This document shows positions 38,127 to 48,102 of a DNA stretch of 64,000 nucleotides, one piece after another. The translations under genes were made by a program, and so were the position numbers. The stretch lies in the NCBI RefSeq assembly GCF_039908645.1, contig NZ_CP150917.1, positions 4,227,501 to 4,291,500 on the forward strand, written 5' to 3'. The stretch is from Pseudomonas helvetica. GTDB lineage: Bacteria; Pseudomonadota; Gammaproteobacteria; Pseudomonadales; Pseudomonadaceae. Positions within the stretch are counted from its first letter, which is position 1. The number at the start of each line of letters is the position of its first letter. The notes under the pieces were generated by a model. The model did not search any database. It saw only the letters and a list, made by a program, of their open reading frames with translations, and had not been told where the DNA came from.

Positions 38127-41100
38127 TTAGAGGCTTTTCTCGTCGATACCGGCTTGCAGCACCTGAGTCTCGTAATGGCCACCGGCGCTCAGCGGGCCGA
38201 GGTTGAACTTGCGATCCTTGGCCGTGGCGGCGTCAGGCGTTTGGGTGAGTTCGTCCTTGGCGCCGGTCGCCAGGTTGACCGCAGACTTGGACAGATTGAG
38301 GCCAACATCGGCCCGGTAGTCGCTGCCGCTGAGGCTGCTACTGGTGACCCTGGAACCGCCCAGATCCACCGAACCTTCCTTGGCAGAAATCCGTGCACCG
38401 GTCAGTTGTGTTTCCCCACCGACCCGAAGGTCGACGCCTTGGCTGCCGCTGATGCCGGACGCTTGGGTAACGCTGTTTTTGCTGGTGTGGCTGACGTCCA
38501 GGTACAGCGTCGGGGTGTACGAGGTTGCACCGCTCTTGTCGCCGAACAGCGCGCTTTGGGTAGCGTCGGCGACCTTGCTGCCGGCGGAGTCTTTCGCGTT
38601 GAGCGAATAACTGCCACTGCGGGTCAGTGAGTCCTTGGCCGAGGCCAGCCCCTCGACACTTTTATCGACGGCAGTTTCCAGCTTGTCGCGATGGCTGTCG
38701 AAAGCCTCCTGGGCCTTGCCCTCAACCTTGTCCTTGAGCGGGCCGGTGGTCTTGGCCAGTTTGCCGACGGCGCCTGGCTGATTTTTCTCTGCATTCAAAC
38801 GCAGATCGATACCAACCTTGACGCTGCTTTCATGGTCTTGACGACTTTCGAGCGTGAGATCACCACCAACCTGGCCGCTGACCTGTTTGGCGTCGATGCG
38901 GGCACCGGCCAACCGGGTGTCGCCAGCGCTGTTCAGCACCACGCTGTCAGCCTGGATGTGGCTGTTTTTCTGGGTGGTGCCGTTGCGGTTGTCGACGTCG
39001 ATTTTCGCTCGCGCGTCGAAGCCATGGCCGCTCTTGGCAACGTCCTGATCGTTGGTCGCCGACGGTGTGGACTTGCTCGCATTACCGCCAGCGCCGAGGG
39101 TCAGTCCCCAATTGTTGATGGCCTGAGTCGATTGCGCCGACTCCAGATAGATCCCGCCTCGTTGTGCATCGAGGGTCACGCTTGGCGCACTGACCTGAGT
39201 GCCTTGCAGGTGGATCGCATCAGCAGCGCTGGAGCCGCTGCTCAGCAGCACCGGGCCCTGGCTGTTCAGACTGCCACCCTTCAGGCTCTGGCTGTTTTCA
39301 CCCACCCGGCCGATGTTGAAATTGGCACTCAGGTTGCCATTCAAGCCGCTGCTTTTCTCGGTACTGCTTTTACCGCCACCGAGATTGAGGCCACCGCCCA
39401 GGTTGCTGCCATTGGCGCTGTGAGTGTCCGTCGCGGCTTGCAGATCGAGCTTGCCACCGGAATTCAGCGAGATGTCAGTCGCCTTGTTCACCACCGTGCC
39501 GATGGTGGCGCCTTGCAGCACTTGATCACCGCCACTGCTCAACTGCACCGGACCTTTGCCCTGAATACTCGCGACCCGGGCCTGGCTGTCGTCGGTCTGG
39601 TTGGCCTTGTGATCGAGTTGGAAACCGGCGCCCAGATTGACGTTGCTGCCTTCGGCGCCGGGATTGGTGCCGACCGTCAGCGAGCCATCGCCACGCAGGC
39701 TGGAGGTGTTGCCGCTCTGATGGTCATTGGCCTGATTCAGCGCCAGATTGCCGCCGGTCTTGATCGCCACACCGCCCTGCCCGCCGTTGAACTGACTGCC
39801 TTCGTACTGGCCATCACCGCGCAGATCGATCTTCACGCCCTGATTGCCGGCATAGCTGCCGACCACGGCTTTGGAGCTGGTCTCGGAAGTCTGGCGACTA
39901 CCACCCGCCCCGCTGCCGCGCACGTTCACGTCTTCGCCGGTGGTGGTGTAGACGCGAACGCCGACCTTGGCATCCACCGATTGCTCGCTGCTGCTGTGAG
40001 TGTTGGCGGCCGCCGTCGCGACCTGACTGTCAGCCTTGATCGTCAACGCGCCGTCGGTTGCACGGTATTGGCTGCCCTGATCCTTCAATTCACCGGCCAC
40101 CTGAACGCCAACCGCCCCGCCCTTGAACTGGCTGACCACAGCGTTGCTGTTTTGCTCGCTACGGCTGTTGTTCGAATGACCGACCTCGACATCGATGCCG
40201 ACATTCGGCTGCGTGAGGTTATCCAGCAAACCCGGTTGCTGAACCTTGCTCTGGGCCACGCCTTCAATGGCTTTGGCAACAGGCCGGGCGATGCCTTTGT
40301 ACTCGACGTTGGCACCGACATCGACCGACCAGTTGTTCTCTTTGTGGGAGCTGCTGTCGGTGTTATCGGCAGCCTGATTGTCGACCCGCCCCGCCGTAAC
40401 CTGAAGCGTCGAACCGGCGGCAACCTGCACGCCCTGGGTGGTCAGCGTGCCGTTGCCGGCGTTGATCTGCAGCTTGCCGCTGCTCTCGACACCGGTGGTG
40501 CGAGCCGTGGTTTTGGCGGTGTTGTCCTGACTGCTGCCGTGGGCGAAATCGACGCCGCTGCCGGCGCGATCCAGACCACCGGTGTAGTAGAAACCGCCAG
40601 CGTTGCGAGTGGTGTCCGTGGTGCTGGAGGTGCTGTCGTGTTCAGCCAACAGCGCAACGTTCTGCCCACTGAGGCTGACATCCCCGGCACTGGCTTTGAC
40701 CTTGGCGCCTTTGAGGATCAGGTCGCCGCCCGCCGCCAGTTGGACGTTGGCACCGGTCAGGCTTGAGCCCTGTTGACGGGTGTCGTTGGCAGTGGTGGTT
40801 TGTTGTTCGTCTTCATAGTGAATGCCGGCGCGGTACTGACCGGCGCCTGGCGCGTTCTCCCTGGCATAAGCGTCAAAACCACGATTCTGGCTCGAGGTGC
40901 TGCTGTCGGAAGTGTCCTGGGCCGAGCTGACTGTCAACGTGCCCGTCGCGTCCGCACTCAGCGAACCACCGGCCGAGACCGTGGCGCCGACCACGTCGAT
41001 GTCCTTGGCGCTCTTGAGTGCAAGGTTACTGTCGGAACTCAGCTGGCTGTTGACCGTGGTGCTGCCCTTGAGGTTCTGGCGGCTTTCATCCTTGGCGATG

Positions 41101-42905
41101 CCAAAGAATTTGCTGTCCTTGTCATGGCTGTTGCTGTGCGAGGTGTTCTGCACGCCATCGATAGTCAGCGAGCCTTTGTCGCTGATGACACTGGCCTCGG
41201 TCCGGCCACGCACCTGGCTGCCGCTGATACGCACGTCGTCAGCCTTGACGATTAATTTGCCGTCGGCGTTGATCTTGCTGCCCTGATTCAGGGTCTTGCC
41301 CTGATCGGCATCGCCGGTCTTGCCGAAGAACCCGCCACCGACCAGATCGCCCGAGTACCCGTTCTTGCTGCTGCGTTGCGTACGGCTGGCGCTGCCGATC
41401 TCGACCTGTTTGCCAGCAAGGTGAATGTCGCCCTTGCTGCTCAGCTCCGCGCCTTGGGAAGACAGCAACTCGCCGCTGCTGATCGCAATGTTTTTGCCCG
41501 CCTTCAACTGGCTGGCGACGCTGCGTTGCTCTTCGCTGCTGTTGTTCCAATCGGCCTTCCACAAGTGCTTGCGGTGCTTACCCTGATCGGTCTGGGTACG
41601 GGTTTCGATGGCTGCTGTCAGGCGCAGATCAGCACCGCTGTCGACCTTCAGGGTTTCGCCAGCCTCGACCTTGGCGGCCTTGAGTTCCGCTTTGGCGCCA
41701 GCCTTGAGTTCGGCAGTGTGACTGGCCACGACCTGGCTGCCGTGCTGACGCGAGTCGCTGTCGGTCTGGGTCCGATCGTAGGTTTCCCAGGTGATGCCGA
41801 TGGTGGTGTTGTTCCAGTTCTCGCGTTTCTCCTGAAGCTTGCGCGCTTCAACGCTGCTCAGCGTGAGGTTGCGCCCGGCGTCGAGCTTGACGTTGCGGCC
41901 ACTGACATCCGCCGCCGCCAAGGTCAGGTCCTTGTCACCGCGCAACGCAACATCACCCTGGCTGCTGCGTACCGCGCTGCGGGTGACGTCGAGGCTGTTG
42001 GGCAGTGCCTGGCCGCTGATCTGCAAGTCACCCGCGGATTGAATCTTCACGCCGTCATGGCCTTCAACCTGGACCGGGCCGACCCGCACACCCGCGCCTT
42101 CGGCGGTGCTGACAATGTTGATGCGTCCGGCCTGCATGGCACCGAACAGGCTGGCATCGATGCGCGAATCCTGAGTGTTGCCGGCCGGGTCGACGTTGCG
42201 CACCTGACCGCTCGCGTAATCCAGCTGATTGCGGCCGGCAGTCAGGTTCAACTGGTCGCGCGCATCGATGCGGCCCTGGCTGTCGATGCGCGGGGCGATC
42301 AGGTTGATGCTGCCTTCGCGGTTCGTCAGGCCCTGGCCCTGGATCTGCAATTGGCCGGTGGCGTCACGGGTGTTGAGCCCCTGCAATTTACCGTCGTTCA
42401 GCTCGGGACGACCGACCACCAGGTTGGCATTCGGAGTGTTGATGAAGCTGCCGCCATTGACCGAGATACCGTTCGGGTTGGCCAGCACATAGTCGGCCGG
42501 GCGCCCGAAAATCTCCTGCGCGCCGTTGACGGCCGAGGCATTACGGCTGATCACTTCGTTGAGGATCACGCTCGCTGCCTGCCCCTGGAACTGCGGGTTG
42601 GCGGCCAATTGCCCGGCGAGTTGCGATTGCCCGGCTTGCAGGGCGTTGTTCAACACCAGCCCCTGCCGGTCGACGTTGTAATCGAGAAACTGGTTATGCG
42701 ACAGACCGCCGCCATTGGGTGCAACGATATTGACGATTGGTACACCAGCCTGATTTTGCAGCTGCGGGGTGCCGCCTGGACCGGGTGCGACCGTCAAGCC
42801 ACCGGCAAACGCCTGAGGCAATTGGGCAACGAGAAACAGGCTGGCAATCGCCCAACGCAACTTGCCCCGAGGGGAAAGGTGAAACGCGAACTTTTCTATC
42901 GGCAT
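38127..42905 (-). CDS. Two-partner secretion exoprotein (filamentous haemagglutinin-like TpsA)
   Basis: This 1592-residue secreted protein has a signal region (about 1-35, cut after QAFA). The TPS secretion domain contains VNIVAPNGGGLSHNQF (58-73) and the NPNGI motif (143-147). More than a thousand residues of degenerate haemagglutinin repeats rich in Gly/Ser/Asn then form a predicted beta-helix. The C-terminus (GHYETQVLQAGIDEKSL) shows no VENN pretoxin motif and no separate toxin domain, and no immunity gene follows. It therefore looks like an adhesin rather than a contact-dependent inhibition protein. GAGAGG precedes the ATG. Its transporter gene lies 107 bases upstream on the same strand. 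Confidence 0.9.
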   Translation of the reverse strand: MPIEKFAFHLSPRGKLRWAIASLFLVAQLPQAFAGGLTVAPGPGGTPQLQNQAGVPIVNIVAPNGGGLSHNQFLDYNVDRQGLVLNNALQAGQSQLAGQLAANPQFQGQAASVILNEVISRNASAVNGAQEIFGRPADYVLANPNGISVNGGSFINTPNANLVVGRPELNDGKLQGLNTRDATGQLQIQGQGLTNREGSINLIAPRIDSQGRIDARDQLNLTAGRNQLDYASGQVRNVDPAGNTQDSRIDASLFGAMQAGRINIVSTAEGAGVRVGPVQVEGHDGVKIQSAGDLQISGQALPNSLDVTRSAVRSSQGDVALRGDKDLTLAAADVSGRNVKLDAGRNLTLSSVEARKLQEKRENWNNTTIGITWETYDRTQTDSDSRQHGSQVVASHTAELKAGAKAELKAAKVEAGETLKVDSGADLRLTAAIETRTQTDQGKHRKHLWKADWNNSSEEQRSVASQLKAGKNIAISSGELLSSQGAELSSKGDIHLAGKQVEIGSASRTQRSSKNGYSGDLVGGGFFGKTGDADQGKTLNQGSKINADGKLIVKADDVRISGSQVRGRTEASVISDKGSLTIDGVQNTSHSNSHDKDSKFFGIAKDESRQNLKGSTTVNSQLSSDSNLALKSAKDIDVVGATVSAGGSLSADATGTLTVSSAQDTSDSSTSSQNRGFDAYARENAPGAGQYRAGIHYEDEQQTTTANDTRQQGSSLTGANVQLAAGGDLILKGAKVKASAGDVSLSGQNVALLAEHDSTSSTTDTTRNAGGFYYTGGLDRAGSGVDFAHGSSQDNTAKTTARTTGVESSGKLQINAGNGTLTTQGVQVAAGSTLQVTAGRVDNQAADNTDSSSHKENNWSVDVGANVEYKGIARPVAKAIEGVAQSKVQQPGLLDNLTQPNVGIDVEVGHSNNSRSEQNSNAVVSQFKGGAVGVQVAGELKDQGSQYRATDGALTIKADSQVATAAANTHSSSEQSVDAKVGVRVYTTTGEDVNVRGSGAGGSRQTSETSSKAVVGSYAGNQGVKIDLRGDGQYEGSQFNGGQGGVAIKTGGNLALNQANDHQSGNTSSLRGDGSLTVGTNPGAEGSNVNLGAGFQLDHKANQTDDSQARVASIQGKGPVQLSSGGDQVLQGATIGTVVNKATDISLNSGGKLDLQAATDTHSANGSNLGGGLNLGGGKSSTEKSSGLNGNLSANFNIGRVGENSQSLKGGSLNSQGPVLLSSGSSAADAIHLQGTQVSAPSVTLDAQRGGIYLESAQSTQAINNWGLTLGAGGNASKSTPSATNDQDVAKSGHGFDARAKIDVDNRNGTTQKNSHIQADSVVLNSAGDTRLAGARIDAKQVSGQVGGDLTLESRQDHESSVKVGIDLRLNAEKNQPGAVGKLAKTTGPLKDKVEGKAQEAFDSHRDKLETAVDKSVEGLASAKDSLTRSGSYSLNAKDSAGSKVADATQSALFGDKSGATSYTPTLYLDVSHTSKNSVTQASGISGSQGVDLRVGGETQLTGARISAKEGSVDLGGSRVTSSSLSGSDYRADVGLNLSKSAVNLATGAKDELTQTPDAATAKDRKFNLGPLSAGGHYETQVLQAGIDEKSL

Positions 42906-43012
42906 GAGAACCTCTCAATAAATTGACTGAATCAAGTTGCGCGTTGGGGAGTGCGCCGCTGCTGTCGCGCTCAGATACCGCGGCTGTTTCAGGCTGTCGG
43001 GGATGACGGTTT

Positions 43013-44740
43013 TCATATCTGCAGGCCCAGGCGCATCAGCCAGGTTTCGGGTTCATTCCCAAACCCCTTGGGCGTGTTGAGGCTGCGTTGGTAGTCGATG
43101 TCGACTTGCAGGTTTTTCCAGCTCAGGTTGAGCCCGGCACTGGCACCGCTCAGCCGTTGGCCTGGAGCACCGTGCTCGGCCTTGAGCCAACCGTTGTCCA
43201 GTCCCAGACGCGGGGTGATTTGCACTGGCAGGCCGCTGTTCAGTGGCAAGCGCAGGGTGTTGCGCCAGATCGCTCCGCTGGCGCCGGATGCGCTGTTCTC
43301 TCGGTAGCCACGAACAGCGGAGTCGTCGGTGCCCAGCAGTTGTTCGATGGCCGGCAGCGGATCGGGGCTGTATTGCAGCGAGAGCTGGCTCTGCCACTGC
43401 CAGGCTTGCCCGGCAAACTGGCCATTGCGCCACTGATTGAGGTTCGCGCGGTATTTACGAAACTGCGCCTTGGGCAGGTTGCTGTTCTGGCGCTGGGCAT
43501 CGTCGTCCGCCCCCAACCAACGCAGCCCCTGGGCATAGTTGATGTCGAGGTTCCACACCGCACTGTTGAGCCAGAACAGGTTCAACCCGGCTTCGGCCAC
43601 GGTCAGCGTCGGGCTTTGAATGCCGAGGCGAATGTTCTCCAGATAACTGTCGACGTCCTTGTGCGCCAGTTGCAGGCTGGCGCTGAGCTGATGCCCCTGA
43701 TCACGCCACAACACACGGTCGGCGCGCAGGCTGAGCTGGTCGGTCAACCCGCGGCTATACAGCGTGGTGCTGCTGAGTTTGAACGGTGCACGGTATTCGG
43801 CATGGCTGGCGAACAGGCTGTACGTCCAGTAACCGTACGGAATGGCGTAATACAGGCTGGCGTTGCGGCTATATCGCGGGCCGTGGTTGAGGGTGTCGCT
43901 GAGATTGATGCTGAGCAAATCGTTGAGCTGCAACGGGCTGTCCAGACTCAGGCTCAAGGTGTCGCGATCGCGCCCGGTGCTGGCGCTGCCAAGGTTGTCC
44001 AGCCCCAGCCCCAAGGCCCAGCGTGAGGCGGCGCTGCTGCGCGAACGCAAAATGATCCGCGAGGCACCGGGCTGGCTGCCGGGGGCGATGTCGGCCGTCA
44101 GATCGAGTGAGCGCAAGCGGTTCAACTGATCCAGGCCCTGCTCCAGATCGCGCAGGTTCAGCGGCTTGCCGAGCATGCCGGGAAAGGCCCCGCCCAGTGC
44201 GACCGGCAAGCTCTGATCCTGCAGCTCGATGGACTCGACGTAACCTTCATCGACCCGGATATCCAGCGACTGGCCGGCTGCCGGGGCACTGACCAGGTAC
44301 GGCCGACTGGCGATGTAACCGGCATCCACATACAAGCGGGTGATGGTCGCCAACAGATGATTGATCTGGCCGACACCCATGCACGAAGCGATCTGTGGCT
44401 TGAGTTGCTCATTCAGTTCATGGCGGTTCAACAAGGTGACGCCGCCAATGCGCGTCCCGCTCAAGGGCCAGCAACGTTCATCGGCAGTGACCTGCGCGGG
44501 CAACGCCGGAGTACTTGGCGCCGGCCCAAAGCTGCCGCGTTGCAATTGGCGGCGACGTTGTTCCAGTTGCAGTTGTTGCAGATCGCGTTGTTGCTGCTGT
44601 TGCTGGCGCAGCCCTTCCTGGCCGAGTGCCGAGGGTTCTGCAGCCTGGAGCGCAGCGATGCTCAGGCTCAGCAGCGCGGCCAACAAACGTGGAAAGAAGG
44701 GGGTGGAAAAACGCGGGACAACGGAAAGCGAAAACGGCAC
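43013..44740 (-). CDS. Two-partner secretion transporter TpsB (ShlB/FhaC family)
   Basis: This 575-residue outer-membrane pore secretes the exoprotein encoded downstream. Seen are a signal peptide (about 1-33), a Gln-rich coiled stretch (about 40-68), POTRA domains (about 95-250), and a barrel with the VRGY motif (AVRGYRENSASGASG). It ends in the barrel-type LRLGLQI. The start is GTG at 44740, supported by AAGGA six to seven bases upstream; the ATG seven bases earlier is in another frame. The pair tpsB-tpsA probably forms one operon. Confidence 0.92.
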   Translation of the reverse strand: MPFSLSVVPRFSTPFFPRLLAALLSLSIAALQAAEPSALGQEGLRQQQQQQRDLQQLQLEQRRRQLQRGSFGPAPSTPALPAQVTADERCWPLSGTRIGGVTLLNRHELNEQLKPQIASCMGVGQINHLLATITRLYVDAGYIASRPYLVSAPAAGQSLDIRVDEGYVESIELQDQSLPVALGGAFPGMLGKPLNLRDLEQGLDQLNRLRSLDLTADIAPGSQPGASRIILRSRSSAASRWALGLGLDNLGSASTGRDRDTLSLSLDSPLQLNDLLSINLSDTLNHGPRYSRNASLYYAIPYGYWTYSLFASHAEYRAPFKLSSTTLYSRGLTDQLSLRADRVLWRDQGHQLSASLQLAHKDVDSYLENIRLGIQSPTLTVAEAGLNLFWLNSAVWNLDINYAQGLRWLGADDDAQRQNSNLPKAQFRKYRANLNQWRNGQFAGQAWQWQSQLSLQYSPDPLPAIEQLLGTDDSAVRGYRENSASGASGAIWRNTLRLPLNSGLPVQITPRLGLDNGWLKAEHGAPGQRLSGASAGLNLSWKNLQVDIDYQRSLNTPKGFGNEPETWLMRLGLQI

Positions 44741-44849
44741 TCAACATCCTTGCATTCGATTAACCGGCCTAATGCCACGCTATCAATTGGCGTGATAGTC
44801 AAACCCTAACTACACAAATGCAAGACGTTGCCTACGTCGTATTTAATAA

Positions 44850-46007
44850 TTAAACATCACTACAGTTTTTGCCGATCAGGCCGTACGCGCTCATCCACCC
44901 GCTCAAAAACACTGCCAGAACCCCACACATCAACAGCGTCCCACCCAAAGATTGGCTCCAGGCCGCAAGCATCAGACCGCTGCCGATCAACAGGTAATAC
45001 ATCAAGCCAAACAGCGCACCGGCAGTACCCAACCGATCGCCATAACCGGTCAACGCTGAGCCGAGGATATTCGCAATTGCCATCCCGAATGCCAGGGCCA
45101 CCAACAGCATCGGCGCGATAAACCAGACGCTGGCGCGCAATCCCAGTACACCTAGCGCGCCGAGCAATGCCACCACGGCCGCAATGCCGATCAGCTGCTC
45201 CACCTTCATGCCGCGCTTGAGCAAATGTTTGTTCAACGCCGCCCCCAACCCCGATCCCAGCGCCAGGACCACACCGCTATAACCGAACAATTCAGGACCC
45301 AATCCCAAACGCTGAAACTCAAAGGGACCCAGGCTGTAATAGCTGAACAGAGCGATGTTGAACACTGCCACCAATGACGCCGCACGCCAGATCGCCACGT
45401 CTTGCAGCATCCGCCGCAAGGTAGCGAACAACGGTGGTATCGAGACGTTGTCCGGTCGGGTTTCCGGCAAGGTCCAGGCGCTCCAGCCGAACAGAATCAA
45501 TGCCAGTATCAGCAGGCAAACCAATACGCCTCGATAGCCAAACCCGCTGACCAGGCTGGTGCCGATAAACAGACCCAACGCCGGACTGATCGCCAGCGCC
45601 ATGCCCACCATCGAAAACACTCGGGCCAGCGCCTGGCCACTGAAGCAGTCGCGCAACAAGGTTTGCGTCACTACCGAACCGACCGCTGCACCAAAGGCCG
45701 CCAGCGCTTGCGCCGCCAGCAGACCACTGAAAGTACTGACACCCAGCGCCATGACCGAGGCCAAGGCATACAACGCCAGACCGGCGAGCATCGCCGGTCG
45801 CCGACCGATGCGATCACAAAGCCGCCCCCACACCACGACACCAGCAGCGAACGCCAGGAAATACACCGACAGGACCTGCGCAGCGGCTGCGGACGTCACT
45901 TCAAATGCCCGGCCAATATCGGCCAGCGCAGGGCTGTAGAGGGTTTGCGCGATCTGTCCGAACATCAACAAGGCAACGGCCAGGCGCAACAGGTTGTTTG
46001 AATTCAT
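44850..46007 (-). CDS. MFS drug-type transporter (Bcr/CflA group)
   Basis: This 385-residue permease has 12 hydrophobic segments. Motif A reads GRLCDRIGRRPAML, and TM5 holds a motif-C-like stretch (GMALAISPALGLFIG). It probably exports small toxic compounds. It is divergent from an AraC-family gene 100 bases away, which probably regulates it. Confidence 0.87.
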   Translation of the reverse strand: MNSNNLLRLAVALLMFGQIAQTLYSPALADIGRAFEVTSAAAAQVLSVYFLAFAAGVVVWGRLCDRIGRRPAMLAGLALYALASVMALGVSTFSGLLAAQALAAFGAAVGSVVTQTLLRDCFSGQALARVFSMVGMALAISPALGLFIGTSLVSGFGYRGVLVCLLILALILFGWSAWTLPETRPDNVSIPPLFATLRRMLQDVAIWRAASLVAVFNIALFSYYSLGPFEFQRLGLGPELFGYSGVVLALGSGLGAALNKHLLKRGMKVEQLIGIAAVVALLGALGVLGLRASVWFIAPMLLVALAFGMAIANILGSALTGYGDRLGTAGALFGLMYYLLIGSGLMLAAWSQSLGGTLLMCGVLAVFLSGWMSAYGLIGKNCSDV

Positions 46008-46107
46008 GACGGCTTACTCACCAAGAAGGACTGGCGGTGATTTTAAGGAGCCGTCACTGACGTATTATCCAGACCCGGACAACAAACCACTGAAATCGGA
46101 CAACCTC

Positions 46108-46872
46108 ATGGCCTGGCTTGAAGCACAAACCCCCTTCGACCCGGACACTCATGAGGCCGATGTCATCGGCATTGCCGCAAGCCTGGGCGACCACGACTCG
46201 GGCCTGCACCAGCATCAGCGCGGGCAATTGCTGTTCACCCGCCGGGGCTGCACCCGGATTACCCTGGCCGATCAACTCTGCCTGTTACCGCCATCGCGCG
46301 CGGCATGGATTCCACCACGAGTGCGCCATCGAGCGGTGATGCAACAGAGCGTCGACTACCGGTCCATTTACCTGACGCCGCCACTCTCGACTCAATTACC
46401 CCATCAAGTCTGCGTGATCGAGGTCAGCCCATTGCTGCGTGCGGTCTTGGAGCCGATCGCCATGGCCCCGTTCGACACAGATTGGCGTCAGGGCAAATTC
46501 GTGCATTTGCTCGGGCTGTGCCTGAGTGAAATCCGCGAAGCCATCCACCAGCCGATGCTGCTGCCCTTGCCTCGGGATAAACGCCTGGCGCCGTTGCTGA
46601 GCCTCCCCGAACAACTGCCGCCGCAATTGCAGGTATTGGCGACAAGGGTCGGCGCCAGCAGCAAAACCATCGGGCGGATTTTCCAGCGGGAAACCGGCAT
46701 GGGTTATCAACAGTGGCGACAGCAGTGGCGACTGATGCGCGCCATCGAACTGCTCGCTACCGGTCGCAACATCAGTTACAGCGCTTTTGAACTGGGCTTT
46801 GCCAGCGACAGCGTGTTCATCGCCTTTTTCAAGGCCATGACCGGCAAGACGCCAGGCACTTATTTCAAATGA
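46108..46872 (+). CDS. AraC-family transcriptional regulator
   Basis: This 254-residue regulator has an N-terminal cupin-like part (HQHQRGQLLFTRRGCTRI; PPSRAAWIPPRVRH) and a C-terminal double helix-turn-helix. The latter includes VGASSKTIGRIFQRETGMGYQQWRQ-like helices and the AraC signature around SYSAFELGFASDSVFIAFFK. The start at 46108 suits the family; an in-frame ATG further upstream at 45994 would run into the divergent MFS gene. It probably controls that MFS gene, as such pairs usually do. It may also affect the efflux operon 102 bases downstream. Confidence 0.87.
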   Translation: MAWLEAQTPFDPDTHEADVIGIAASLGDHDSGLHQHQRGQLLFTRRGCTRITLADQLCLLPPSRAAWIPPRVRHRAVMQQSVDYRSIYLTPPLSTQLPHQVCVIEVSPLLRAVLEPIAMAPFDTDWRQGKFVHLLGLCLSEIREAIHQPMLLPLPRDKRLAPLLSLPEQLPPQLQVLATRVGASSKTIGRIFQRETGMGYQQWRQQWRLMRAIELLATGRNISYSAFELGFASDSVFIAFFKAMTGKTPGTYFK

Positions 46873-46927
46873 TCATCGGCAACCGACGAGCGGCCGGAAA
46901 AATCATTTGTCAGAAAATATTACTTGC

Positions 46928-46940
46928 ATCATATTATGAT
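46928..46940. promoter_or_regulatory. Palindrome upstream of the efflux operon, candidate operator
   Basis: ATCATA-T-TATGAT is a perfect 13-base palindrome in an AT-rich stretch 34 bases before the fusion-protein start. It could be an operator overlapping the promoter. No regulator can be assigned. Confidence 0.35.
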
Positions 46941-46974
46941 CGTAATAACGACTGCTACCCCATAGGGGATTGCC

Positions 46975-48102
46975 ATGACCAACCTGAACGCCGTTGATCC
47001 TTCCCTTGCCGTGCAACCTGCGCGCCCGCCTCTGCTCAAGCGCCTACTGCTCGCCGTTGCGGGCCTCTTTGCCCTGGCGTTGATCGCCCTCTACGGTTCG
47101 CACTGGTGGACCAGCGGCCGCTTCATCGAAGAAACCGACGACGCCTACATCGGTGGCGACGTGACGGTGATCGGGCCGAAAGTCGCCGGTTATGTCGAAG
47201 AAGTGCTGGTGACCGACAACCAACGCGTCAAGGCTGGCGACCTGCTGATCCGCCTTGATTCACGCGACTATCGCGCCAGCCTGGCCAAGGCCGAAGGCGC
47301 CGTTGCGGCGCAAGAAGCGCTGCTCGCCAATCTCGATGCCACGGAGCAATTGCAGCATGCAGTGATCGGTCAGGCGCGTGCCGGGATCGATGCCGCCGGT
47401 GCGGAAACCGCCCGCTCGCGGGATGACAATGCCCGCTACAAAAAGCTGGTCGGCAGTAATGCAGTGTCGGTGGAAAGCGCGCAACGCGCCGATGCCACCT
47501 TCAAGACGGCTCAAGCGCTGAGTGCCAGGGCACAAGCCGAGTTACTCGCAACGCAGCGGCAGCTCGACGTGATCGCCACCCGCAAGCAACAAGCCAAGGC
47601 GGCGTTGATGCAGGCGCGTGCCGAACGTGATTTGGCCCAGCTGAACCTCGGCTACACCGAACTGCGCGCGCCGGTCGACGGGGTGATCGGCAACCGTCGG
47701 GCGCGGGTTGGCGCCTATGCCCAGGCCGGCTCGCAACTGCTCTCGGTGGTACCGGCCAGCGGACTCTGGGTCGATGCCAACTTCAAGGAGGATCAGCTCG
47801 CGCACATGGTGCCGGGACAGCGCGTGAGCATTCATGCCGACGTGCTCTCGGGGCGTGAGTTCCATGGTCACCTCGACAGCCTGGCACCAGCCACTGGCGC
47901 GCAGTTCAGTGTGTTGCCACCGGAAAACGCCACCGGCAACTTCACCAAAATCGTCCAGCGAGTGCCGGTGCGGATCCTCCTCGATCCGGCCGACGGCGTG
48001 CTCGGCCAATTACGTCCGGGGCTGTCGGTGACCGCCTCGGTTGATACCAAAACCGCGCCCAAGGAAACCACCGTTGCCATAGCCCGGGCCAGCGCACCAT
48101 GA
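46975..48102 (+). CDS. EmrA/HlyD-type membrane fusion protein
   Basis: This 375-residue periplasmic adaptor of a tripartite efflux pump has one membrane anchor at about 25-46. A biotinyl-lipoyl-like half-motif (VIGPKVAGYVEEVLVTDNQRVKAGD) comes next, then a long coiled-coil hairpin (about 95-220). A beta-barrel part (LGYTELRAPVDGVIG) closes the fold. AGGGGA precedes the ATG. The stop overlaps the next gene (ATGA), so the two are co-translated. Confidence 0.9.
   Translation: MTNLNAVDPSLAVQPARPPLLKRLLLAVAGLFALALIALYGSHWWTSGRFIEETDDAYIGGDVTVIGPKVAGYVEEVLVTDNQRVKAGDLLIRLDSRDYRASLAKAEGAVAAQEALLANLDATEQLQHAVIGQARAGIDAAGAETARSRDDNARYKKLVGSNAVSVESAQRADATFKTAQALSARAQAELLATQRQLDVIATRKQQAKAALMQARAERDLAQLNLGYTELRAPVDGVIGNRRARVGAYAQAGSQLLSVVPASGLWVDANFKEDQLAHMVPGQRVSIHADVLSGREFHGHLDSLAPATGAQFSVLPPENATGNFTKIVQRVPVRILLDPADGVLGQLRPGLSVTASVDTKTAPKETTVAIARASAP

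Noticed and set aside
38127..42200. CdiA-type toxin at the end of the exoprotein
   Set aside because: No VENN motif, no distinct C-terminal domain and no immunity gene downstream.
38691..42926. Long plus-strand open frames (691 and 516 codons) opposite the exoprotein gene
   Set aside because: They are mirror frames of a GC-rich repetitive gene with a clear TPS domain on the minus strand; they show no domain or ribosome site.
44770..44800. Inverted repeat (CTATCA/TGATAG) upstream of the TpsB gene as an operator
   Set aside because: Six-base arms with a seven-base gap can easily arise by chance, and no regulator or matching second site was seen.
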